Assembly: GCA_024763135.1 (NCBI GenBank) | Contig: JANTGD010000002.1 | Location: 1 to 41,951 of the forward strand | Direction of reading: 5' to 3' | DNA length: 41,951 nt | Source: Thiotrichales bacterium | GTDB taxonomy: Bacteria > Pseudomonadota > Gammaproteobacteria > UWMA-0217 | Part shown: piece by piece, positions 26,361 through 33,690 of the stretch | Position numbering within the stretch: the stretch's first letter is position 1 | Layout of the letters: each line of letters begins with the position of its first letter | Notes under the pieces: model-generated | Database searches by the model: none | What the model was told of the DNA's origin: nothing | Seen by the model: the letters and a program-made list of their open reading frames with translations, nothing else | Program-made: the position numbers and the translations under genes

Positions 26361-27458
26361 TCAGGGTTGCGCGGGAATATCCGGCAGACTGGTTGTGACG
26401 TTCGCATTCTGCGCACGATGGCGCAGCGCATGATCCATGAGCACCAACGCGAGCATCGCCTCCGCGATGGGCGTGGCGCGGATGCCCACACAGGGGTCGT
26501 GCCGCCCCTTGGTGACCACTTCCACGGGTTCACCGTGCAAATTTACAGTGCGGCCTGGAATCCGAATACTGGAGGTCGGTTTCAACGCAATGCTGACTTC
26601 AATCGCCTGTCCGCTCGATATGCCGCCCAAAATCCCACCCGCATGATTGCTCAAAAAACCTTGCGGTGTCATTTCGTCCCGATGCTCCGATCCTTTTTGC
26701 GCCACGCTCGCAAAGCCGGCGCCGATTTCCACGCCCTTGACGGCATTAATGCTCATCATCGCCCGGGCGATATCCGCATCCAGGCGTGCAAAGATGGGTT
26801 CCCCCCAGCCGGGCGGCACCCCCTCTGCAACAGTATTGATCCGCGCACCGACCGAATCGCCTGCCTTGCGCAAGGCATCCATGTACGCCTCCATTTCAGC
26901 GACCTTGCCCGCATCAGGACAAAAAAACGGATTCTTCTCCACCTCATCCCAGGCAAATTGCTCGTAGCGTATCGGCCCCAACTCAGCCAGATAGCCGCGG
27001 ATGCGAATGCCATACTGCTCTGCAAGGTACTTTTTGGCGATCGCGCCAGCCGCAACGCGCATGGCCGTCTCCCGGGCGGATGAACGACCGCCCCCGCGAT
27101 AGTCGCGCAGGCCGTACTTTTTATAATACGTGTAGTCTGCATGGCCTGGACGAAATCGATCCATGATCTCGGAATAGTCCTTGGAGCGCTGGTCGGTATT
27201 GTGAATCAGTAAGGCGATGGGCGTACCGGTGGTCCGGCCTTCGAAAACGCCCGAAAGAATCTGCACCTCATCGGCCTCGCGTCGCTGAGTCACATGACGG
27301 CTCTTGCCGGGCCTGCGGCGCTCCAGGTCAGGCTGAAGATCAGCGGCAGACAATGCGAGCCCCGGCGGGCAGCCATCAACCACGCAGCCAATCGCCGGCC
27401 CATGACTCTCGCCAAAACTGGTCACCGTAAACAGTGTTCCTAAGGTATTTCCTGACAT
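26361..27458 (-). CDS. aroC: Chorismate synthase
   Basis: A 365-residue FMN-dependent enzyme converting EPSP to chorismate, the last shikimate-pathway step and precursor of the tryptophan made by the trp genes in this window. The N-terminal MSGNTLGTLFTVTSFGESHGPAIG-type block, RPGHADYTYYKKYG, RGGGRSSARET and the C-terminal RHDPCVGIR are canonical. The frame is open to 27497, but the ATG at 27458 gives the standard N-terminus. It lies 42 bp after purU. Confidence 0.97.
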   Translation of the reverse strand: MSGNTLGTLFTVTSFGESHGPAIGCVVDGCPPGLALSAADLQPDLERRRPGKSRHVTQRREADEVQILSGVFEGRTTGTPIALLIHNTDQRSKDYSEIMDRFRPGHADYTYYKKYGLRDYRGGGRSSARETAMRVAAGAIAKKYLAEQYGIRIRGYLAELGPIRYEQFAWDEVEKNPFFCPDAGKVAEMEAYMDALRKAGDSVGARINTVAEGVPPGWGEPIFARLDADIARAMMSINAVKGVEIGAGFASVAQKGSEHRDEMTPQGFLSNHAGGILGGISSGQAIEVSIALKPTSSIRIPGRTVNLHGEPVEVVTKGRHDPCVGIRATPIAEAMLALVLMDHALRHRAQNANVTTSLPDIPAQP

Positions 27459-27500
27459 GGTGATTTTACCAACTGTTATTTGTCCCGCATGCCCCACGCA

Positions 27501-28370
27501 TTATTCAAAAACAATGCTGCGATTGTCATAGACCAGCACAGTGTGATTGAGGTGATGCCATACCGCCCGTGCGAGCACTACTTTTTCCAGATCACGGCCT
27601 TTGCGGACCAGATCATCCACGGCATCTTCGTGGGTCACACGCGTCACGTCCTGTTCGATGATCGGCCCGGCGTCCAGCTCTGCGGTCACATAGTGACTGG
27701 TGGCGCCAATGATCTTCACGCCGCGTCGATACGCAGAATGATACGGCCGCGCGCCCGGAAATGCAGGTAAAAATGAATGATGAATATTGATAATGCGCTC
27801 AGGATAGGCATGGATGAATGCTTCGCTCAAAATCTGCATATATCGCGCAAGCACGATAAAATCGATACGCTGTTCGCGCAATAGGGCGAGTTGCTGCGCC
27901 TCCTGATCCGCTTTGTTCTGCGCATCGATGGGAAAATGGTGAAAGTCGATACCCAGGCGTTCCGCGACCGGCCGCATACGATCGTGGTTACTGATTACCA
28001 GAGGAATGTCCACCTGCCACTCCTGCGCCTCATAACGCGCCAGGATGTCATAAAAACAGTGCGGCAATTGCGAAACAAACAACGCCATGCGCAACCGTTG
28101 ATCCGCAAAATGTAAACGGAAGCGCATCTCAAATCGTGACGCGACCAGCGTGTTGAAGTACTCCGCCAGCTTATCGCGCTCGATCAGAAAGTCACTGAGA
28201 TCCCAGGCCACGCGCATAAAGAACACCTTTTGCTCGGCATCCACATGCTGATCGAGCTGCAATATATTGCCACCATTTTTGAAAATGAACTCGGTGACGG
28301 CAATGACGATGCCTTTCTGGTCGGGGCAGTGGATCAGCAGTATCGCTGCATTTTGTTTTTGACGCTTCAA
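27501..28370 (-). CDS. purU: Formyltetrahydrofolate deformylase
   Basis: A 289-residue enzyme that hydrolyses 10-formyl-THF to formate and THF, balancing one-carbon pools. The N-terminal ACT domain (about residues 8-85) opens with LLIHCPDQKGIV. The C-terminal formyltransferase-fold domain carries the catalytic region INIHHSFLPAFPG near residue 225 and the Asp in AELDAGPIIEQD. Length is normal. The gene lies between prmB (26 bp away) and aroC. Regulation by Met/Gly through the ACT domain is known for E. coli PurU. Confidence 0.96.
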   Translation of the reverse strand: MKRQKQNAAILLIHCPDQKGIVIAVTEFIFKNGGNILQLDQHVDAEQKVFFMRVAWDLSDFLIERDKLAEYFNTLVASRFEMRFRLHFADQRLRMALFVSQLPHCFYDILARYEAQEWQVDIPLVISNHDRMRPVAERLGIDFHHFPIDAQNKADQEAQQLALLREQRIDFIVLARYMQILSEAFIHAYPERIINIHHSFLPAFPGARPYHSAYRRGVKIIGATSHYVTAELDAGPIIEQDVTRVTHEDAVDDLVRKGRDLEKVVLARAVWHHLNHTVLVYDNRSIVFE

Positions 28371-28396
28371 GTGACAACTCCCGCTCGTAAAACCCT

Positions 28397-29335
28397 TCAG
28401 GCGTTTTGCCTGCCACGCAGCGCGGCGGCAGGTAGGTAGAACACACCGTGACCACCGCGCTCAAACTCCAGCCACACAAACGGCAACTCGGGATAGGCAG
28501 CTTCGAGTGCCGCCTGACTGTTCCCTACTTCGACTACGAGCGCGCCAGTCTCCGTCAAATATTCCGCAGCATCGGACAAGATTCGCCGCACAATGTTCAA
28601 TCCATCCTCGCCCGCCGCCAGCCCCAACTCCGGTTCATGGCGGAACTCTGCGGGCAATGCCGCCATATCCTGCGCATCCACATAGGGGGGATTCGACACG
28701 ATCAAATCGTAGCGCTGCTCAGGCACCGCAGCGAAAAGATCCGACTCGTACACCGTCACCCGCTCGCTCAACGCATGCGATGCCACATTCTGCTCTGACA
28801 GCGCCACCGCATCCGATGACAGTTCCGCCAAATCAACCTGCGCCTCGGGGAAGGCGTAGGCCGCTGCAATACCAATACAGCCACTGCCCGAGCAGAGATC
28901 AAGAATACGTGTGACACGCTCGGCTGCGACCCAGGGTGAGAAGCGAGTTTCGATCAGCTCTGCGAGGGGGGAGCGCGGCACCAGAACGGACTCATCGACT
29001 TGAAAGGGCAAGCCGCAAAACCATGCCGTGCCGGTCAGATATGCGGCCGGTTTGCGCGTGGTGATACGCGCTATCAGACGCTCGGCCACGGCTTGCCGTT
29101 CAGCGCGCGTAAGCCGGCAATCGCGGTATTCGTCGGAGAGATCCAGGGGTAATGACAGGACATCCAGCACCAACCAGGCGGCCTCGTCCAAAGCATTATC
29201 GGTCCCATGGCCAAAAAACAGGTCGCCCGTCGTAAATTGACTGGCGCCCCAGCGGATAAAATCACGAATACTGTGCAGCTCATCAATGGCAGCGGAAACA
29301 GAATCTGGCATGGGAAAGCACTCAACGGTCTGCAA
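28397..29335 (-). CDS. prmB: 50S ribosomal protein L3 glutamine methyltransferase
   Basis: A 312-residue SAM methyltransferase of the HemK family. It has the SAM motif LDLCSGSGCIGIA near residue 147 and the substrate Gln-binding NPPY in VSNPPYVDA near residue 215, followed by EFRHEPELGLAAGEDGL, which favours PrmB over PrmC. It N5-methylates a glutamine of ribosomal protein L3. An alternative start eight codons in (MPDSVSAAIDEL) is possible. Placement near aroC matches other gammaproteobacteria. Confidence 0.92.
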   Translation of the reverse strand: MQTVECFPMPDSVSAAIDELHSIRDFIRWGASQFTTGDLFFGHGTDNALDEAAWLVLDVLSLPLDLSDEYRDCRLTRAERQAVAERLIARITTRKPAAYLTGTAWFCGLPFQVDESVLVPRSPLAELIETRFSPWVAAERVTRILDLCSGSGCIGIAAAYAFPEAQVDLAELSSDAVALSEQNVASHALSERVTVYESDLFAAVPEQRYDLIVSNPPYVDAQDMAALPAEFRHEPELGLAAGEDGLNIVRRILSDAAEYLTETGALVVEVGNSQAALEAAYPELPFVWLEFERGGHGVFYLPAAALRGRQNA

Positions 29336-29454
29336 AAATCCCGCATGATACTATAACCACGCCGCCACTACCTGGCGCGGTGGAAGTTGTTACTAACACA
29401 AGCCTTAGTAATGCCCATTGGCACAGCCTTTCCGATCATGGACTGACCGACAAG

Positions 29455-30963
29455 ATGTGTAAAAACTGTCTCCTTCTGTTGTTGGCTACCGCGGTCGTCG
29501 CACTGGTATTTTCCGCCGGTCAAGTCACCGCTCCCTTGCGCGACACAACCACCCCCGGCCACGCGACCCCTAAGGTACCCGCCGTGACACTCACCGATGC
29601 CCAGGGTCGTCGTCTGCCAGAAGATTGGCTTTTGGGGCAGTGGACGCTCATGCTGTTGGGTTATACCCACTGTGAAACAATCTGTCGTGACAGACTCCAG
29701 AGCTTAGATACAGCGCTCGCGAGTCTCGCCGCATCCGATCCCGATCTGCGCGTGCAAGGACTGTTTGTGAGCATTGATCCAGCACGCGACCACCCAGCGC
29801 AGCTCAGACACTACTGCCGCGCTTACAGTCGCGCGCTGACCTGTGCCCGAGTCGAACCGGCAGGACTGGAACAGCTGCGCGACGCGCTCCACATCATCTA
29901 CAACCGCATCGGTTACAATGGCGCCGACGAGCACTATACGCTCGATTTTAGTTTACAGCTGCTCTTGATCGCGCCCGATGGACGAGTCGCGGGCAGCGTA
30001 CCTCCACCGCTGACTGCGGCGCAGATCATCGCTGCGACGCGTCAAGCCAATAAGGACCACCACGCCCCAATGAACGCCGACCGCCCTCCTTTATGGGCAA
30101 AACTGAATAACGCCCTGTTTTACGTGCTGCCACACCACCTACTGAGCCGCCTTGGTTATTTTGTCAGCCGCATCGAGATCCCGTGGATAAAAAATCTACT
30201 GATCCGTGGCTACCTGGGGCTGTTCGATTTAAATATGGCCGAAGCGCGTGAACCCAATCCCTACGCCTACCCTTCCCTCAACGCTCTATTTACGCGCGCA
30301 CTGAAACCCGAGGCCCGCCCGATCGACCCACATCCGGACGCGCTACTGAGCAGCGCCGATGGCATCTTGAGTGAATTTGGTGATATTCGCGCAGGTCGAC
30401 TGCTGCAGGCCAAGGGCCTCGACTATGCGATCGACGCATTATTAGGGGGCGACCGGACGCTGTCCGAACCCTTTCATACGGGACAATTTCATACCCTCTA
30501 CCTCTCGCCGCGCGATTACCATCGCGTCCATATGCCGCTGACAGGCGACCTGACCGATATGATTTATGTTCCTGGGCGGCTGTTCAGTGTTTCCCCCATG
30601 ACCACTCGAAGCATCCCCAACCTTTTTACGCGCAATGAGCGGGTTGTGGCATTTTTCGACACGAACCATGGACGCATGGCGTTGGTGCTCGTGGGGGCAA
30701 TCAATGTCGCTGCGATCGAAACAGTCTGGGCAGGCCTGATCACCCCACCTCCAGGAAAACAAACGACCCGGACACACTATGCGCAGCCACTGCGGTTGCA
30801 GGCCGGAGAAGAAATGGGGCGTTTCAATATGGGCTCCACGGTGATTGTGGTGACAGCCCAGCATTTTGCCTGGGAATCCAGACTGCAGCCGGGCATCAAG
30901 ACGAAGGTAGGCGCAGCCCTAGCGCATTGGAGAACCACCGGCCATACGGACAGCAAACCATGA
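29455..30963 (+). CDS. SCO1/SenC-like domain fused to phosphatidylserine decarboxylase
   Basis: One uninterrupted frame of 502 residues. Residues about 4-22 are a hydrophobic anchor, about 30-200 a thioredoxin-fold SCO1/SenC-like domain with CETIC (Cys73, Cys77), and residue 206 to the end a complete phosphatidylserine decarboxylase. The PSD part keeps LNALFTRALKPEARPID, LSPRDYHRVHMP, VPNLFTRNERV and the self-cleavage site MGST (Gly460/Ser461), whose Ser becomes the pyruvoyl group. From Met206 the PSD half aligns with E. coli PSD from its first residues. SCO domains act in the periplasm and PSD on the cytoplasmic membrane face, so a single polypeptide is topologically awkward. Two proteins with an internal start at 30070 is a real alternative. 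An upstream GTG at 29380 is in frame but less likely. Confidence 0.8.
   Translation: MCKNCLLLLLATAVVALVFSAGQVTAPLRDTTTPGHATPKVPAVTLTDAQGRRLPEDWLLGQWTLMLLGYTHCETICRDRLQSLDTALASLAASDPDLRVQGLFVSIDPARDHPAQLRHYCRAYSRALTCARVEPAGLEQLRDALHIIYNRIGYNGADEHYTLDFSLQLLLIAPDGRVAGSVPPPLTAAQIIAATRQANKDHHAPMNADRPPLWAKLNNALFYVLPHHLLSRLGYFVSRIEIPWIKNLLIRGYLGLFDLNMAEAREPNPYAYPSLNALFTRALKPEARPIDPHPDALLSSADGILSEFGDIRAGRLLQAKGLDYAIDALLGGDRTLSEPFHTGQFHTLYLSPRDYHRVHMPLTGDLTDMIYVPGRLFSVSPMTTRSIPNLFTRNERVVAFFDTNHGRMALVLVGAINVAAIETVWAGLITPPPGKQTTRTHYAQPLRLQAGEEMGRFNMGSTVIVVTAQHFAWESRLQPGIKTKVGAALAHWRTTGHTDSKP
30052..30072 (+). promoter_or_regulatory. psd: Possible internal ribosome site and start of psd
   Basis: AAGGA at 30052-30056 precedes an in-frame ATG at 30070 by 13 nt. 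This ATG begins the part that aligns with full-length PSD (MNADRPPLWAKLNNALFYVLP). The spacing is longer than ideal. If used, it would produce a normal 297-residue phosphatidylserine decarboxylase independent of the SCO-like domain. Confidence 0.4.
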
Positions 30964-30977
30964 GCTGACTCAGGCCT

Positions 30978-31907
30978 TCAGTCCACACACACCGCATCGA
31001 GCGATTCAGCGCCCAGCAGCTTCATCAACAGCCGGTCCACCCCCAGCGCAACGCCAGCACAATCAGGCAAACCTCGTTGTAACGCCTTCAAAAATTCCTG
31101 ATCGACGGGCATCGAGGGTTGTCCCGCCGCGTGCCGCTGCGCATTTTCAACCGCAAAGCGGCGCACGTGCTCATCAGGATCCTGCAGCTCCCAGTAACCA
31201 TTCGCCAATTCGAGTGAGCCCCAAAACACTTCGAACCGGGCCGCCGTGCGTGTATCGGCATTCAAGCGGGCCAGCGCGGCCTGACTCGCGGGGTAATCGA
31301 TCAGTGTCGTCAATTGATTGGCAGGCAGCCGGGGAACAATGCAGTGAGACAGCAGTAGGTCCAACCAGCCATCGAGGCTCAATGTCGAGTCCACAGCGAG
31401 CCCCTGGTGTTGCGCGACCGCGCGGAGCTGGGCCATGCTCGTGTCCAGTGGATCCACGCACAGGTATTGTATGAACAAGGCTTGATAGCTCTGCACGACC
31501 TGTTGCAGCGGCGCGGCATCCGCCTCACGCATCTGTTCGATCAACGCAATGACTTCGGCATTGAGCTGCAGATGGTCGAAATCTAAACGATACCACTCCA
31601 ATAGCGTAAATTCCGGCCGATGAAAGCGTCCTGCTTCGCCGTCACGAAACGCATGACAAAGCTGAAAGATATCTCCACTGCCTTGCACGAGCAGCCGTTT
31701 CATGGCGAATTCAGGCGAGGTTTGCAGGTACGCGCGCTGCGTCCCCAGGGCACAGGCAATGCTATCGATATGGGGATCGGGATTACCGTATGGAGACAGG
31801 ATTGGCGTTTCAATCTCCAGCACGCCTCGCGCACTGAAGAACTCGCGCAACTGGCGGAGCAATTGCGCCCGTTTACGCAGCGTGGCGATAGGAAGCGCAG
31901 GGGTCAC
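30978..31907 (-). CDS. epmA: EF-P--(R)-beta-lysine ligase
   Basis: A 309-residue class II lysyl-tRNA-synthetase paralogue lacking the anticodon-binding domain, the GenX/PoxA/YjeA type. It attaches (R)-beta-lysine to EF-P. Class II motif 2 is seen in FQLCHAFRDGEAGRFHRPEFTLLEWYR (about residues 80-106, split here only for description) and motif 3 in GVALGVDRLLMKLLG near residue 288. It starts 15 bp after the efp stop on the same strand, so efp and epmA form an operon. It converges with the SCO/PSD gene at 14 bp. Confidence 0.95.
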   Translation of the reverse strand: MTPALPIATLRKRAQLLRQLREFFSARGVLEIETPILSPYGNPDPHIDSIACALGTQRAYLQTSPEFAMKRLLVQGSGDIFQLCHAFRDGEAGRFHRPEFTLLEWYRLDFDHLQLNAEVIALIEQMREADAAPLQQVVQSYQALFIQYLCVDPLDTSMAQLRAVAQHQGLAVDSTLSLDGWLDLLLSHCIVPRLPANQLTTLIDYPASQAALARLNADTRTAARFEVFWGSLELANGYWELQDPDEHVRRFAVENAQRHAAGQPSMPVDQEFLKALQRGLPDCAGVALGVDRLLMKLLGAESLDAVCVD

Positions 31908-31922
31908 AGGAGCAGAAAGGGC

Positions 31923-32492
31923 TTACTCCTTGACTCTGGAAATGTATTCACCAGTACGTGTATCGATTTTCAGAATATCGCCTTCTTCCACGAACAACGG
32001 CACCTTGACGGTTGCGCCTGTTTCCACGGTTGCCGGCTTGGTCGCTCCCGTCGCAGTGTCACCCCGTACCCCGGGATCACATTGCGTCACCCGCAGCTCC
32101 ACGTGATTGGGAGGCGCTACAGAGAGCGGCTCACCATTCCACAGCGTTACCGACACAATGTCCTGCTCCTTCAGATACAATGCCGCATCCCCCACCGCAG
32201 CCTTGCTCGCACTGAGTTGTTCGAAGGTATTGGGATCCATGAAGTGCCAGAACTCCCCGTCGTTGTACAAATACTGCATATCCACATCGACCACATCTGC
32301 AGCTTCAACGGATTCGCCAGACTTGAACGTCTTCTCCACGACCCGGCCATTTTTGAGATTGCGCAGTTTGACGCGATTGAAGGCTTGCCCCTTGCCGGGC
32401 TTGACGAATTCGTTCTCCACGATGGTGTAAGGATCACCATCCAGCATGATTTTCAATCCGCCACGAAATTCATTGGTACTATAGCTGGCCAT
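31923..32492 (-). CDS. efp: Translation elongation factor P
   Basis: A 189-residue tRNA-shaped factor that relieves ribosome stalling at polyproline stretches. The modification lysine is Lys34 in VKPGKGQAF, exactly the E. coli position, so it is the substrate of the EpmA/EpmB pathway rather than of rhamnosylation (Arg). C-terminal OB domain contains GDTATGATKPATVETG. Its start lies only 30 bp from the divergent epmB start, so the promoters of the two genes must overlap each other or the coding regions. Confidence 0.97.
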   Translation of the reverse strand: MASYSTNEFRGGLKIMLDGDPYTIVENEFVKPGKGQAFNRVKLRNLKNGRVVEKTFKSGESVEAADVVDVDMQYLYNDGEFWHFMDPNTFEQLSASKAAVGDAALYLKEQDIVSVTLWNGEPLSVAPPNHVELRVTQCDPGVRGDTATGATKPATVETGATVKVPLFVEEGDILKIDTRTGEYISRVKE

Positions 32493-32522
32493 GTTCTTCT
32501 TGGTTCCGTAAAACTCGGTAAA

Positions 32523-33542
32523 ATGAAACCGCTCATGATACCCCTAATCGCCCTGCAAGAGGATACCCCCGACTGGCAAAAGCAACTCGCCCGTGCCATT
32601 ACCGACCCCAATGAACTGTTTGCGCATCTCCGTCTCGATCCCAACGCATGGCCAGAGACACTCGCCGCGGGTCACAGTTTCAAGCTCAAAGTCACCCACA
32701 GTTACCTGCACCGCATCGAGCCGGGCAACCCCAAGGATCCGTTGCTGCTGCAGGTCCTACCGCAAGGTGCCGAACTCGCGCCGCAACCGCCGGAGTACGA
32801 TACTGACCCGGTCGGCGACATTGACGCGATGCCGCATCCAGGCATTGTGCACAAATACCGGGGGCGCATTCTGCTCATTGCCACTGGCAGCTGCGCCATT
32901 CATTGCCGCTACTGTTTCCGACGCCATTTTCCTTATGCCAGCGCTCACCCCGCCCGTCACCACTGGCAGACAACCATCGATTATCTACAGGCCCATCCGG
33001 ACATCGACGAGGTCATCCTCAGTGGGGGTGACCCCTTGGTATTGAGTGATGCCAAGCTTGGCGAACTGATCGCGCGGTTACAGAGCCTACCTCAGCTACG
33101 TCGCTTGCGTCTGCACTCGCGTCTGCCCATTGTTTTGCCGGATCGTATTACCCCGCAGTTGCTGGCGCTGCTGTCACAAACCCGCCTGCGCTGCATTCTC
33201 GTCGTCCACTGTAACCATGCAAATGAAATCGATGACGCCGTCAGGGAGGCATTACTGCGCTTACACGCCGCCGGTGTATTACTATTGAATCAGAGCGTAC
33301 TGCTCAAACACATCAATGATCAGGTAGACAGCCTTGCGGCATTGAGCCTGAAGCTCTTCGACGCCCAGGTGCAACCTTACTACCTGCATCTATTGGACCG
33401 GGTCTCGGGCGCCGCGCATTTTGCAGTGTCGCCTGACCGAGCACGCACACTCCAAACCGCACTGAGCGGTCGCTTACCCGGTTATCTCTTGCCCCGATTC
33501 GTGTACGAAGTTGCGGGTGGAACGGCTAAAACGCCCTTGTGA
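32523..33542 (+). CDS. epmB: EF-P lysine 2,3-aminomutase (radical SAM)
   Basis: A 339-residue KamA/YjeK-type radical SAM enzyme that converts (S)-alpha-lysine to (R)-beta-lysine for EF-P modification. The radical SAM cluster motif CAIHCRYC (CxxxCxxC) lies near residue 123 and is followed by RRHFPYA. VILSGGDPLVLSD near residue 162 and the C-terminal PLP region with PYYLHLLDRVSGAAHF are typical. The frame is open upstream to 31620 across efp and epmA, but that extension is antisense coding; the ATG at 32523 gives the usual start. Confidence 0.95.
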   Translation: MKPLMIPLIALQEDTPDWQKQLARAITDPNELFAHLRLDPNAWPETLAAGHSFKLKVTHSYLHRIEPGNPKDPLLLQVLPQGAELAPQPPEYDTDPVGDIDAMPHPGIVHKYRGRILLIATGSCAIHCRYCFRRHFPYASAHPARHHWQTTIDYLQAHPDIDEVILSGGDPLVLSDAKLGELIARLQSLPQLRRLRLHSRLPIVLPDRITPQLLALLSQTRLRCILVVHCNHANEIDDAVREALLRLHAAGVLLLNQSVLLKHINDQVDSLAALSLKLFDAQVQPYYLHLLDRVSGAAHFAVSPDRARTLQTALSGRLPGYLLPRFVYEVAGGTAKTPL

Positions 33543-33629
33543 GTACGCAACGCGACGCAGATTTCATTGAGACATTCGTCCAGAATCATCGATAATCTGG
33601 ACTCTGCGCCCGTCGATGTGTGATTCATA

Positions 33630-33658
33630 TTGAAACAGAGCGCATTAAGCGGGATTAT
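33630..33658 (+). promoter_or_regulatory. Candidate sigma-70 promoter for the PilZ-like gene
   Basis: TTGAAA (33630-33635) and GATTAT (33653-33658) are separated by 17 nt, giving a plausible start site near 33665, about 25 nt before the ATG at 33691. The -10 matches consensus at 4 of 6 positions. Confidence 0.4.
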
Positions 33659-33690
33659 GCTGTGTTGCCGTTCCGTAGTGTTTTGACTGA

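Noticed and set aside
26343..27083. 246-residue plus-strand frame opposite aroC
   Set aside because: Shadow frame; aroC signature blocks are all intact on the other strand.
31620..32522. Upstream 301-codon open extension of the epmB frame
   Set aside because: It runs antisense to epmA and efp, whose motifs are unmistakable; the normal EpmB N-terminus begins at 32523.
33572..33605. CCAGA...TCTGG stem after epmB as a terminator
   Set aside because: Only 5 bp of stem and no U-tract.
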